In this document: positions 34,477-48,800 of the stretch, piece by piece
Position numbering within the stretch: the stretch's first letter is position 1
How the letters are laid out: each line of letters starts with the position of its first letter
Assembly: GCF_914767665.1 (NCBI RefSeq)
Contig: NC_059507.1
Coordinates: 35,149,270 to 35,213,269 of the forward strand
DNA length: 64,000 nt
Reading direction: 5' to 3'
DNA from: Harmonia axyridis
Taxonomy: Eukaryota > Arthropoda > Insecta > Coleoptera > Coccinellidae
Translations under genes and position numbers: made by a program
Notes under the pieces: generated by a model
The model's database searches: none
Told to the model about the DNA's origin: nothing
What the model saw: the letters and a program-made list of their open reading frames with translations, nothing else

Positions 34477-35582
34477 CACTGCACATTATAGAAATCTCAA
34501 ATTTATTCTGAAGCTGAAGGTGTTCTCAATGATAATTATTTTTATCAGAATTATGCATGCATATGCTATCCACATTCAACGTTTTTCTTCAATACAGATG
34601 TTTTTTCCCAGCAGGAATAAAAAAAGGTGAGATTATCAGATTTTGAATGTATTGGCTCCATTCTGAAATCAGTTGTTCTCGATCAATTCTAGTGATCAAT
34701 AGTTTTTCTTTCGTTTGATTTTCTACACTCGATCGCTATGCAATGCGAAACACGCAATTTGACCCAAGAGGAATGTGCCCAAGCGGTAGTTTTGCGAGAA
34801 GAAGGGTGGACATACACAAGAATTGCAGAAAGGTTTGGAGTTTCCCATACAAGTGTGTCCAGAATGTTGCAGCGATTCAGGGAGACAGGTATGAATGTCC
34901 GAAGACCAGGACAGGGTAGACCACGGGTAACAACTGCCATTCAAGAACGTTACTTGAGAGTTTCTTCGTTGAGACAACGGTTTGCAACCGCTCGCCTCCT
35001 TCAAAATCAGCTTGAGCAAACTCATGGGGTGCAAATGAGTACTCAGACAATAAGAAATCGCCTCAGAGAATATGATTTAAGGCCTCGTGTCGCGGCAAGA
35101 GGCCCAGCTCTTACCCCAGCCCATCGAAGGGCGCGTTTGGATTTTGCGAGAGAGCATATCCATTGTGAAGAGGCTGATTGGGAAAGAGTGCACTGAGCAT
35201 ATCTTTCATGTGGACGTCTGTATACAAGGGAACGTCGATCACAATGGTAGAGATGGTATTGAATCTAGACTCATCTGTGAAGAGAACTCTTTCCCAACCA
35301 GCCTCTTCCCAATGGATATGCTCTCTCACAAAATCCAAACGCGAAAGATCACTACAATTGATCGAGAACAACTGATTTCAGAATGGAGCCAATACATTCA
35401 AAATCTGATAATCTCATCTTTTTTTATTCCTGCTGGGAAAAAACCTCTATATAGAAGAATAACGTTGAAAGTGGATAACATATGCATGCATAATTCTGAT
35501 AAAAATAATTATCATTGTGAACACCTTCAGTTGTAGAATAAATTATAATTTCCATAATGTGCGTTAATTCTTTTGCGCAGTG
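34477..35582 (+). mobile_element. B2: snap-back Tc1 (DD34E) derivative with two 5' ends
   Basis: The left part has a 5' terminus (with a short deletion in the TIR: CACTGCACATTATAG), the 5' UTR and the transposase N-terminus from ATG 34738, open for 152 residues (HTH and linker, reaching EEADWERVH). At about 35195 the sequence flips. 35195-35345 is an inverted piece of the same coding region, and 35346-35582 is an inverted 5' UTR and 5' TIR ending CTTTTGCGCAGTG. Both ends are thus 5' ends, and the catalytic MDDNARPH and SPDLNPIE blocks are absent. Confidence 0.88.
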
Positions 35583-36414
35583 TAATTTTGAGTGAGAATA
35601 AAAAAACCTTCGAAAATAATCTCTTTTACAGTGTGGTTAGACTTTTCAAATGAGGATATGCATCCAGGGCAGAAAATGCAAGAAATAGATTAACAATTTC
35701 GTCTTGAAATCTTGACACTCATCTATTGAAATCAAGTTCACCATTTCACTATTTCAAAAAAATATTACAAAATGCAGGTAAAAACGGAAGAAAAAACCTT
35801 AATATAAATGGGCATTTATTCGAATAAATTAATAATATCATAAGATGAAAATGAACAAATCATATCACTCATTGAATCTAATTCAACGTGGACTACTGTA
35901 TAAGGTAAAAAAAATACAGTTCACATCTTCCAAAGTAGATAAAATTCTTATTGTGGTAACTATTGTCAAAACATGCATACATTACAAAATATGGACTAGA
36001 TGGTGTTTTTCTTCACTTAATCTCGTACAAAATTCAATTGAACATCGATAATCAGCTATACAAAAGTTTGCATAATGACTTCCTGGAGGTTTGAAGGAAA
36101 TTCTTTGCAATTCCTCCAAACCGCCTTCTATTTTAATTAGGAGTGATGTTGACAACACCAGTATTAGTTGGTTTGTTAGCTTGAGAGTTCCTAGAGGTAT
36201 TCATTCATTATATAAAAATTATATTCATCTAAATAATGGCTAATACGATAAATCGAGTGTTAAATACAAAGTCCCTTCGGAATCAGCTGCACCTCTATCT
36301 TTATATATACATTTGCGATCTTAACTATTTACAATAAGGAAAGAACCTGCACATTGGCTTCACTTCGACTAAGGAAACGCATCAGTCCTATTTTTTGACG
36401 CAGGGATGTCTGTA
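35583..36414 (-). other. downstream region of the PLEKHH-like gene (3' UTR probable)
   Basis: Follows the stop codon at 36417-36415 on the minus strand. AATAAA-type signals occur on the minus strand near 35815-35828; which one is used cannot be told. No other gene seen. Confidence 0.4.
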
Positions 36415-36882
36415 TCATGCCAAGCCAGAATCAACGTGCGTTCTCCTCTTGGAATCAGTCCTTTGCAGCCCACCGTGGTCAGGAGTCGACTTAAGGATGT
36501 CTGGTTGACTATGATTCGCCACAGTTTGACTCATAACAGACTGATTCACCATGGACTGGTTCACAGAGACGATGGTACCCCTACTGAGTGTACCAAGCAA
36601 GGGTGTACCAGGGTTGTTGATCAGCAAGTTCATGTAGTCGGCGATTAGAAGGGTCAGCTCCAATATCTTGGGTTTGCTAAGGTTGAAGATGAGTTTTTGG
36701 GAAGGCTGTTGGTCGTTTTGGGTCACGACGAGCATGAAGTCTTCTTGGCATCCTCCGAAAGTCAGGACGTTGGTGTAGGGGTACCTGGTGCGTTGCTGCA
36801 TGGTCGCCAAGTCGAGGATTGTGATAGAATCCTCGTTGACGGCCATCCATGTCATTGGGGAGTCTGGTTGTTTTAGCTTCGC
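36415..36882 (-). CDS. Plekhh1: PLEKHH-like last exon (FERM C-lobe and tail)
   Basis: Starts after the acceptor TCATTTCCAG (AKLKQPDSPMTWMAVNEDS), with FERM C-lobe text RYPYTNVLTFGGCQEDFMLV. A polar tail of about 60 residues ends RRTHVDSGLA before the TGA. Confidence 0.92.
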   Translation of the reverse strand, partial: AKLKQPDSPMTWMAVNEDSITILDLATMQQRTRYPYTNVLTFGGCQEDFMLVVTQNDQQPSQKLIFNLSKPKILELTLLIADYMNLLINNPGTPLLGTLSRGTIVSVNQSMVNQSVMSQTVANHSQPDILKSTPDHGGLQRTDSKRRTHVDSGLA

Positions 36883-39800
36883 CTGGAAATGAAGAAAAGT
36901 CATAGAACAAAAGAAAAAGACAAAAAGTATTTGTTTACACAACTGTCGACACAATACTAGGTGTAGTAAAAAATAAATCCATTATTTTTCCAATATGACT
37001 TTAGTTATCTGTATCTCGCGTTGTATAAGTCCGATTGGGTTCCACTAGATGGCGTTAGAAAGATGAGATTTGGTACTACAGAATATTTGGTGAGAATTTT
37101 GTGATTACACGACTCAGTTTAGATGGAGCGCGCGTCAAAAATGGACACTAGCAAAGAGAATAAAGTCAAAAAGGGAAGCCAGGCGGCTGAAAATCTAAAT
37201 AGTGCTTATGGTCTTGATACTATAATAGCCAATCAACCCCAATTTTTGTTTCGTCGGTTCTGTTCCGGTGATTTCGATGTCAAAGATGCACCACGCACTG
37301 GAGGGCAAATTGTCGAAAATATCGATAAAATGTGGTCCCACCATCATGTAAGCACTCTTTCGATTACCCAAGAGCTAAAGATTGAACAAAAGCCGTTTGA
37401 AACTATTTACACTCAAGAAGAACTTCGTATATGAGTACCACACGAGTTAACACAAAAAAACCTCATGGGCCGAGTTTCCATCTGAGAATAGCAGCTGAAT
37501 CGCAACAATATCAACTTATTTTTGAAGCAGTTGGTGACTAGTGTTAAAAAGTGGATCTTACGATAACGTCAAGAAAAAACGGTTGGGGTCGGAACGCGGT
37601 GAGCAGGCGGAAACGTTGGTCAAGCTAGGATTGACGGCCAGAAAGGTTTTGCTGTGTGTTTGATGAGATTAACAGGGAATTATCTACTATGAGCTGCTCT
37701 CCTACGGCACAACTGTTAATTCGGAACTATACTGCCAACATTTGGACCGTCAGAGGGGCGCAATCGCCCAGAAGTGACCAAATTTGGGCAATAAGAGAAA
37801 AATTGTGTTCCATCAGGACAAAGCCAGGGCACACACATCGATAGTGGCTCGCCAGAAGCTCCAGGAGATTAGTTGGTAGGTTCTTATGAATTCACCTCAT
37901 AGTACAGATATGGCATCAAGTGATTACTATCTGCTCCTGTCCATGGCGACCAATTTTTAAGGTGAAAAATTTGCTTCCACAGAGGCTTGTGAAAATCGAC
38001 TGTCTCAATTTTTTGCCAAAATGACCAAGGACTTCTATGAGAGAGGCATAATGATATTACCTTGAAAATGGCGACAAGTTATCGAACAAAACGGCGCATA
38101 TTTGACTAAATCAGATCATTTCAACTGTGGTAATTAAAGCCTTGTTTTTCATGCAAAAACAATGGATTTCTTTTGACTACACCTTATATTTGAAACACCC
38201 TGTCATGAAATTTATTGAATTCAAAGGTTATTCGACATTTCCGCATTATTCTTCTTGGAAAATGTGTAGTTGTGAAGACGGTTTACGTTTAGGATATTAA
38301 GAATAAGTGCAAGGAATGTTTTTTTAGTCTCATTGTTAATATTCGGAATAATGCAACAGTTGAAACAATAAATCGTTCAGAATTGAATACTCAATTATAT
38401 CAGAGAGGAAAAAATAAAATGAATTGTATTTAAAACAAATATCTCCCGGAAGTATTCAAGTTCCAAAAATATTTTAGCTTGGTGGAGTATATCTGAGTTT
38501 TCAGATTTCAAATCGACCCCAGTTCTGCAGAAACGTCTAATAGGCACTTGAATTAAGGACACCCTGTATATTGAGCGAAGGCTCGTTTATTGGCAAGACA
38601 GTGCTGAAATAGCTGCACAAATTATTATGCTAGGTATAAAAATAAACAAACTGGCACAGTTTTGAAAGGTTTTTTTTTATCCCTGAAGAGTTTATATGAA
38701 TAAACGAAACTTCGGCAATTTATTGAATTGGTTCTCGTCATCCTATTTCGCCAATAACCTGTAAAGAGACCCTACCACTCTTTTCTAACTATTCAGGTGG
38801 TTCAGGAAATAATTTAATTGAAGAAAGTTACCTGGAAGAGCGTTGCTCCGAAGAAGGGCCACTTCCTCGTGCACGTCAAGAAAATCCGAACGCAGTCCAG
38901 CTGGGTCCTCCCCTTCAATCCCCTCCATTTCTCCAGAAGTTTCGCCTGCAGATCGGCCAGACCCTCTTGGTTCAGCTGATCCCTGTACCTGTAGGGATAG
39001 AACTTATCTATGGCAGTCAGAGCTTGGTTGGAATGAGCGGCGAGGATGCTCTGCACGTTGCTCAAGGCATTCAAGGTGTTGGAGCAGGTGTTTTGGGGGC
39101 TGAAAGTACCCCTGATGGATTTGGGGCTCTGGTGTTTGTTGGAAGTAGTACCCGGGTGACTCTGGGAGATGTTGGTGGCCATCTGTTTGGTGCCCAGAGC
39201 GCACTCTCCTAAATCTAATTGAGCCATCAGAGCCGCCAGTTCTAAGGCTAGTTCTCTACTCAATGGGAACCTTCCAGCCACTATTTGCTTGTTGACCTGG
39301 TAGCAAAGTAGGATTCTCTCTTTATCCGTCTCCAATCTGGCACTGTTTTTCCACCAAAGTCTGTTCTTGTACGTCAGTCGTATCACCTTGGTGTTTTCGA
39401 ACTTCCCTAGACCTTTCTCTCTAAGAGCAATCTCCCATTTGGAGATGATATCACATAGTTTGGCGTTGGGGTCTAGAGTGTGTTCCAGGTCTTTCTCTAT
39501 AGGGTCGTCACTGAAAATAGCGAAACCGTTGTTTATCCTACAACCTATCTCTGTTGCCAGACTCTCTTGGAATTCCTTGATGGTCGTAGAGCCGTCGAAG
39601 CTGGTAATGTGGTAGGTGCCGTTGAGAAGATGGATAGGCATAGAATGTGGGAGAGAGTGGTGTTGCGGATTCTTCAGCAGTATGCTAAGGACTTCCATCC
39701 TAGATGGCTTCAGTTCTCTACCACCTATAAGACATCAAAAATGGTTAGAGAACTCGACTTTCCTGTTAGATAAAGATAGACAAACCTGTTAAAATAGTCC

Positions 39801-42800
39801 TCTCTAGAGCCCTCTCACAGTAAGAAGCATACTTTCCACACTCCGTCCTATTATCAGCGTTCTTCTGCAGATGCTGCTTCAAGAACCACAACAGTCTAGA
39901 AGACTTTGGCACGAATAGACTGACTGCCAAGGCTAATAATTGCCAGCCCTGCAAAAATGTGAAGCTGGGAGGTCCTTTGGTGTCCTTGTGCTCCTTGAAA
40001 CACTCTTTGTGCTCTTTGTACTTTTCCTCCTGCGAGGCCTGTATTGCGGAAGAGGCAATTTGTTGGTCAGATGTGCTATTTATACTGGGCGTTGTTTCGC
40101 AAGTGAATAGGCTTTGAGTGGCGCAAAGGAGCAATTGCTGAAAAGAATTTTGGTGTTTCCATGTACAGTTCAACTTTCTCATGAGTGTGCGTGGCTAGCA
40201 GAAACGTACCAAGCAAGAATAGTTCACAGATGGGTGCCATAAAAATGTGTTTTGAGTGTCTGTGTCTATTTGATCAGTGTAAGTGAAATTTTATACCAAT
40301 ATTATTTCATCGATGTGTGTTATTTATATGCGTGTAAATATTCGAATTCGAATAGACTAAAAACTAATAGATAAATTAAAATAATGAACTAAAACTAGAT
40401 ATGACCACGAATGAATTTCTAATAGTTAATGTGAAATGTTCATGAATGAAAGAATTCAAGATAGTGTTCATGATTTATGTATTGTAGAATTTTTCAAGCA
40501 ACTAACATGTAAGAACTAGACGTTACAAAAGATCTCAACAGACAACACATAATATGTACAGGCAATCTATTCTAGATCAGAGAACTGAAACATAAAAGAA
40601 GTAGACGAAAGAAAAACAAGAGAAACACCAACATTCTTGAAAATGAATAAATAACCTCCACTGGAGGATTGCTGTTCCTACATCTAGATGTATGTTGAAA
40701 TTTTTACAGCGGCATGCTCAATAAGAAATGAATATACGAAACTATAAAATTATGTACAAAATGTACAACTAATACAGAATATATTTTTGTTTGTCTATCT
40801 ATTAATTGTACTCAAAAAGTAAAACTAAACCCTTGCAGATTTATTCCATCTTGATTTGAATGATAATATATTTTCGATCGATTAGAAAAATACTAAGCCT
40901 TCGGGAACTTCTCGAAGTTGAATGTTTCTAAAACTAAAGGTTTTAATGCGAAAAACTACTTCTAAAATTTTTTTTGATGCTGAAGAATTGTTATGTGTAA
41001 TATTTTTCGTTTTTGATAATGAATTCGTTGTTTCTCTAAATATTCTTCAGAGAGACCATCGGAAGAAATTATTTAATACCTGATATGAATCTTACTACTA
41101 TAAATGAATCTGATTATTGTTTAATCCCAATAAATTTGACAAATTTGCCTAATATAAATGAAACAAATGAAAAAGATGAATGAAAATTGAAGAAGGATTT
41201 ATATACAGAAATACTTTTATGTGTTCTTTCGATACAAATTCGCATAAAATAAAATGAAAGATGCTGCTAAAGCCATAAAAAATAAAGCAATCTGAAAGCA
41301 GGAATGAAATTTACAAAAGCGAATTTATTATATGAATTTACCTCGCCCGATTTTTTCGTAATGATACATGAGCACCTATGATCCCTTCTCCGAAAAGAAT
41401 ATAATAAAAACCAAATATAAAAAGCACACTTACACTTTTCTTAAGCAACTTAGAAGTTGATACCTGAACTCCAAGCTTAGGAAGGGGTGAACTCTTGCTG
41501 GTTTGCTTGATGAGGGCGCAGATCAGCTCTGCCTGCAACTCGGGCATGTCGAGGCATTGCTGAAGGGCATTTTGAGCTAGTATCACGTGATAATCTATAC
41601 CGGCTTGGTCTACTTGAGCAGACATGAAGAGCTGGAGACACTTGAAGAGTTTAATGGCCTCGGACTGAGAAACAGAAGAGGATTCAATGTAGAAACGTCT
41701 ATGAAATTGGAGAGGTGGTACTGCTTACCTGAAGAGCTTCTGTTGGTAACTTAGTGAGAGGGAAGTAGGAAGGAATTGCCCCGTCTTTGTTGCAAGGCAC
41801 GTGGAGGAGCACCGGATGCCTCCATAGTACGCAATTCGGGTCTCCGTCCACTTCCATGAGCTTGTGGATGAGCTGTTCGTACTGCGTTCCCGTGCTTGGA
41901 CCTCCACCGCTGGCCACAGTCAGGTGGTACAGCCAAGAATCCTTTTCCTGTAACCGAGATTAACATAAGTCTTCTACTCTCAACGCAGTTGAGCCTCAAG
42001 GGTGGAGATTCACAGCTTGACTTGATATTCAAGCAACTTGACTTGGCTTGACTTGAAAAGAAGTAAAGTAGTAGTTTTTCAATGTCAACTCAAGTCAAGT
42101 ATTTAAATTATATCAAGCTACTTGATTTTTAGCATTGTGTAGTCATATTAATAAAAAAATTATGAAATGAGAAGAAACTTTGCAAAAAGCACTTCTATTT
42201 GTTGAACTAAAAATATCAACTATTATAAAATGGGAACCCAAATTAAGTCACTAAAAATAATAACAAAAATAAAAATATAAAAATAGCACTGTTTGATTAC
42301 ATGATTAGGCTTATAGGTTGTGCTAGGTTAACGTTGAGCCAGCAAGAGCTGCGATTTCTTCGACAAATTCAGGAAAAAAAAATGTTCAATGGGATAATAA
42401 ATTAGCTGAAATTATGGCCAAAATTAAAGATCCAAAAGGGATTTTGCTAGCTTCACTGGGATAAAGTTCTCCCTTCCAAAACCTCTGAATATTCACAAAA
42501 GCAACGTATTGCTGGAAAAGATGTACAAGAGAAAATAATCAAATACAGAATTCTTTGAACACGAGTGTTCGAGGTACTAGATACAAAATACTGGATCTGA
42601 AATACTGAATAAAAAATACATATCTTATGGAAACGTCTTTTCAATTTTCAGATTTATAATTATCAATATTTTTTATGTTATTTTCAGATTTTGTGATTAT
42701 TTCTTGCCCAAAAATTCAGAAATTGAACATATGCGCCTATATCTGCGTCTCATATTACGATCAATATTCTTCAATCTAGCTACTTGACTTGATAAATCTC

Positions 42801-45800
42801 TACTCAAGGATCCATTCTTTGGGTGTCTGTTTGGTAAAGATATACCAAAATCTCAATGACATATTTTTACCAGTACATAGAAATCAATATTTATATTCAA
42901 CGAAAATCAACAAACTCCTTCATTTAAAAAAGTTGTTACAATTTAATGCTTAATGATGAATTAGTTCATCCTCTTTTGGGGTTATTACAGAACACAATAT
43001 ACAAAAATAATTCGCCGAGGTACTCACTTGTTTTCCAGGACACAGCAAATAGGTAGGCCCCTGATTGGTCGGGAATATGCCGATGGTGAGATCCGGCTGT
43101 TCTTGGTCCTTTTCTTCGGAATCCGAATCGGACATGTGTTCCACCTCTTCTACCCTGGCATCTCTCATGTTTATCTGACCTGCCGGTGTCTGATCGGAAG
43201 GAGCCTTGAAATATAGGAACATCTTGCCGATCAGCATGCACCAGCACTTCTTCGCGTGTCCATTCTTCACTTTGGTTAGCCACCCCTGCACGGCAGGCTT
43301 ATTTTCTTCCCTGCTCAATAGTATCTTTGTTGCGTTTCTTCTTTGTACGTTCTGGAGGACTCTCACCTGAGGAAATTTGGGTTAGATTACTTATGATGCT
43401 CAGCAAAGTCAAACCAACAAAAGGCCACATAACTCTTAAAGAACACCAAACCATAAGTATCCTCAATGACTACAAATTATAATAATAACAATAACTTCCT
43501 AAGAAGATGAAGGAAATGCAATAGTGAAAATAGAGCTTATGGACCTATAAGGACCCCAAATAATCCATAACTACTTTATAAAACTGAAACCTTTCGTGAG
43601 TAACACTGACTCTTTCATATATGATCAGGCCAAAGCGTTAGCATCAATGCTGAAGCCACATAAAAAGAGATTCGGAAAGCTTCGTTAAGGATTTAGCTCA
43701 CTTTGGTTGAAAACCATTAAATAAAGCTAGATACAAATGATATGCTTGTTTGTAAGTTCCTTCATTTTGTCCCTTTGCAGTAGGTACATATCGGTAATAG
43801 TTCTGAAAACTTTGCAAGCTTTGTCCAGCTATTTCCAGTGGAAAGTCCAACCAGAAATATCTCAACAATAATCAGACATCAAAAATGGATAGCGTATGAA
43901 GAGAAGAATCTAGGAGAACTTACCCAATCCTCCATAGCCGTTAAGGAGTCAGCAGTCAAGTAGTACGTCTTCTTGCCAGTATCGATCTCGAAGGTGTTTG
44001 ATCCATCCGCTCTTGTTATCTTACAGATATCGTCCAAGATGATCTGACCCTGGGGTTTCCTATTCGTATCGTTCTGTCCCTTGTAGTACGTCAGTGTGCC
44101 GTTCTTCAGTACGAACCACCTCTTTCGCCACGTCTTCAACTTTCCTCCTAACTTGGCCAAAGATCCGGACTTCTCCAAGCTCTCCAGCCTCTTGGGACTG
44201 TCCAGGTAGGATGTTCTGAGTAACATGGAAGATTCCAAACTGGCAGTATCACAGCTCAGGGCGTCTGGTGGTACGGCGTAGTCATCGGACATACCAGACT
44301 CGAAGGATGTATCTGAAACACCTTTGCGTGAAGGTTGATTAAATGAAAAGCTAAGCGAAGCTGGAGTCATATGGTGGATGGTTCAAAAGATCCAGAGAGT
44401 CATTTAAGACATTATTTACAATCAATGGACTAGTTTAGTGATGTTGATAATATTATATTTGACACGATAGAATTAAAATATAGAGCAAAACTGATAAATC
44501 AGTGAAAAAATTTTGAAAATCCATCAATAAATGACTGAGAAATAGATTATCTAAATTTACGTATTTTAGCGCGGAACGTCTTTTGTCTGTGACGTCACGG
44601 CACTTGCCTGTGATCGGTACACCATAAATTACGTTTAAATACTTAGCCGCGCCAAGGCTCTCGCGCCGTTTGTAGTTGTACAGTGTAGTTTTAACTCGAG
44701 TTTTGTTTTTATGTCACCATAATGGAAGAAGGCTTCGTGAAAGAACAAAGTGACAATTTGCCTAAAATAGATATATTCGCAGTGATGGAGTTTTTTTCTC
44801 CCAATCCATCTTATGTCAGTGCTGAAATAAAAGGAGTTAAACTTTTCAAGTAAGTATCTACTTTTCATCATGGTTCAACTTAAAACGATGATTTATTTAA
44901 AAAACGTTTCATAAACAGTTTGTAGTTGAGTACTGGTTGTTGAAGTCTATCAATGGCAAAACATATTCATGTGAGGAGTGAAAAGTAAAAAGAGAAAAAA
45001 GTAATGTATAGGTATGTATATAGTAAGTTATTTCAGCCATCGTGTAACGAACAAAACACGACACGAACGGTACAAGTGATTGTACACCAATGCATTCGTA
45101 AGCACTCTGCGAATACCAGTCGTCTACTGTGTGACGTCACGCCACTTACACCTACTATGGAATTATTCTTCCAAGCGCAACTTCAAAGTCCCATAACTTT
45201 TTCATTTCTAGAGATATTTCAATGATTCTTCCACATTTTTGTTTCATTTTACTTGAATTTTCAGAATTAATCCTTAACAAAAAAATGAAAACTAGTCCAT
45301 TCCTGGTATCTTTTGAACCATACAAAAGGTGTGGCACAGTGCACAGCTCTAAATGATATTGGTATAAAGGCTATGATAATTTACCTCTTGTTTTGCTCTT
45401 ACTAGGAGAACCACTACTACTCGAGGCCGTTCTTTTGCCAGGACTTGATCCTGAGGTGTCTCCAGAGCTTCTGCTATTTGTATTGGTGCCATCCACAGCC
45501 TAAACAAAGCAAAAATATTAATTTCATCATCCTAAATATGGATATCGAATATCGATTGAAGATAATGACCCTTACCGTAGTGTTATTGCCTTCACCGTCA
45601 CTGGAATCGTCCGATGAGTCGCCGGTGAAAGGCATTGAGCGAATTTGACTGGCCCTTCCTTTTACAGTGGCGTAGACCGGAACAGGAATGTCTTGGTAGC
45701 CGGCTTGTTCAGGCCCTAGGTCGCTTGGGGTTGTGCCTGTTAGTGTTAGGCCATCTGCGGCTACCTGGAAGGCATAAAATAGTATCAAGATGAAAATTCT

Positions 45801-48800
45801 AAGGCTTAAGTGTATGACCACCTCTCTCCGATTCAGGTAGTATATTCGAATTAGCTTTCTTGCTTTTTAAGCAGGAAGATATTCAGCTCTTCAACAATGA
45901 TTACTATCACATTATAAACATTTTTTGAAGGATATACCTTTGAATGGTATATTTATAATGGGCTGAGAGTAACAAAGTCTTCTAGACTAAGATAAACTAG
46001 TCGGTAACTCTAGGTTATATCTCCCTAGTTGAATGAGAACCTTTTTGGGACATAAGGAAACAGCTATTGAGCAGAAATTTCTTTGATAGAGAAATGAGTG
46101 ACATACTTCTTTGCTTGTACCTAGCTCAGTTTCAAAGCAAAATTTCAAAAACCTATTTGGATCTGAACAAGAACATGGTTAACCCACCAAAGAGCTAAAA
46201 TTCTATATCAGCTCAGAGAAATTACCTGGTATATCCTATCTTCCCAGCTGGGAAACCTATGCAGAGGTGGTGTAGGTGCTCTAGGCCATGGAACTTTCTC
46301 TCTGCTTGGTGTATATATCTCGGCATAGTCATGAGCTAAATCAGGGTCGGAAGCACTACTGCTCGGCACCCTTCCTAGACTTAAGTTGTCAACGGCTGCC
46401 CTGAGGTCGTCCGTTAGAGGGTCCATACTGGATGTGCTGGTGCCGAAATTAACACTACTAACTAGGGCACTTGGAACCGCTGGTTCGAAGTTGCTGGAAA
46501 GGCACACCGATTGGTGTCTTCTGTGTTTGGAACTTCTGGGGAAGAGACTAGGAATTACTCTACATTTGGAAACTATAAATGCTTTCTTTCGTGTTGGATT
46601 TTTTTCCATTGGGTCAAGACTACTTACTTGTTACTGAGGCTACTGGTGGGCAGTTTGTGCCTATCTGGAGAGCAACTCTCCGACCTTCTCCTGTCGGCAG
46701 AAGCCAAGTGGTTTCTGAGTAGTTCCAACTGTTGATTGCACTTGATGTTCTGTTCTCTTAACGTCTGATTCTGCTGCTCCAGTTCCCTGAGCTTATTGGT
46801 AACCCATTCTTTGATGCGGGCAGCCTTGGCTTCCACCTGTCGCGCGTCGTGCAGTCTCAACTGGCGTTGCTCCTCAATCTCGCCCTCTAAACGGTGGATC
46901 TGTACGTTATTGGGGTCGCTTTTCTGAGACCATGCCAGTTTCTGTTCCATTATTCGGACCTGGAAAAGTGGAATACGATTAGTGGAAATCTACCAAAGGG
47001 TGGTTTAGATTCATTATTTTTGATAGAATATCCTTACGAAATGAAAGAGTCAAATATTCTTGCCGAGTTTGACTTGATGAAGTCATTCGATAAGATGTCA
47101 AAACATTGTTTGGGTAATCAACAAGCGAATTCGCTGAAATTGGCAAAGAAAAAACCGGATTTCTGTCGAGGAGGTACCGGGACATGCTTATTTCAAAATC
47201 TCTTATATTATCTGATTATCATGATTGAAGAAAACATATTAAAAAAAAAACAGAAGGATTATATACCATAATGAAACCCCATTCACAAGGCTATTATCAT
47301 AACCATATTTTCGGATATAAATCAACAAATCTCATCGAACAACCACCACATTCTCCAGATATAGTTCCAGTCGACTCTATTCACATTATCTCTTCGAAGT
47401 ACTTGCGTTTAGAAAATGTTTTGATGATAGATTTATTCGTTGAGATGGGTGAATGATTTGTGATATAACGGGTGTTTTTTTCGAGGTATATAACTTTAAG
47501 TTGACATTACTGTTCAAGATGGCGACCGCTTTAACAGCTGTTAAGTAATTTATTTTCAGTTTGGTTTGGCAATTCATCATGAATGGACTCACGCCTGAAC
47601 AACGCTTGCAAATGGTGCAATTTTATTTCGAAAATAATAGTTCTGTGCGGAATACATATCGCGCACTACGTCTATTTTATTTTGTTTAGCGATGAAGCGC
47701 ACTTCTGGTTGAATGGCTACGTCAACAAACAAAACTGCCGCATTTGGAGTGAAGCTAAACCTCAAGTGTATGTCGAAATACCGTTTCATCCAGAAAAACT
47801 GACTGTTTGGTGCGCTTTATGGGCTGGTGGAATCATTGGTCCGTACTTCTTCAAAAACGATGATGTCCAGAACGTTACAGTAAATGGTGATCGGTATAGA
47901 GCCATGATTTCTAACTTTTTCATTCCTGAATTGAACAGCCATGATGTCCAGGAGCTGTGGTTCCAACAAGACGGCGCAACATGTCACACAGCTCGTGCCA
48001 CAATCGATTTATTGAAAGACACGTTTGGTGACCGCCTAATTTCACGTTGTAGACCTGTGAATTGGCCTCCAAGATCTTGTGATTTAACACCGCTAGTCTA
48101 CTTTCTGTGGGGCTATGTAAAGTCATTGGTCTATGCGGATAAGCCACAAACCCTTGACCATTTGGAAGACAACATTCGCCATGTTATTGCCGATATACGG
48201 CCACAAATGTTGGAAAAAGTAATCGAAAATTGGACGTCCAGATTGGACTACATCCGAGTCAGCCGTGGCGGTCATATGCCAGAAATCATATTTAAAATGT
48301 AATGCCACAAGATTATCTTGCGGATAAATAAAATTCATGTCAATCGAATAATCCATCGTTGTTTTATTGCAATTCAAAGTTCTATAGCTCTAAAAAAACA
48401 CCCTTTATATGGATAAATAATAATACAAATCATTGTGTATTTTATTCACAATTTTTGTTACCCCTTTAACAAAGTCATGGAATAAAAAAACATGGAAAAT
48501 TATATTGAAGTGTTAAGTTTTTGAGAGTTTGATGTACAAAATTATGCAGAATTACAGGAAAATAAAGATCCTACCTCCAATATAATTGTATGCAATTGAT
48601 ATGAAAAGGTTTTTTTCAAGAACTTCGAACTGTTTGATCTTTGATCCTCTATTGACACATTTGAAGAAGTAACTAATCGTAAAGCGTTTGCTCAAGCGGT
48701 TAGAAGTTAGAAAATTATCCCACTCATCAATTCATAAAAATCAAGACCGGAAACGCTAAAGTTATTAATACACGAGCGGACAAATCTCAGGTACAAAAAT

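Noticed and set aside
46560..46609. ATG (MEKNPTRKKAF) as an alternative start of the PLEKHH linker exon
   Set aside because: This stretch is the intron between 46628 and 46535; splicing AA|GTAAGT to CCCCAG|A restores a Lys codon exactly.
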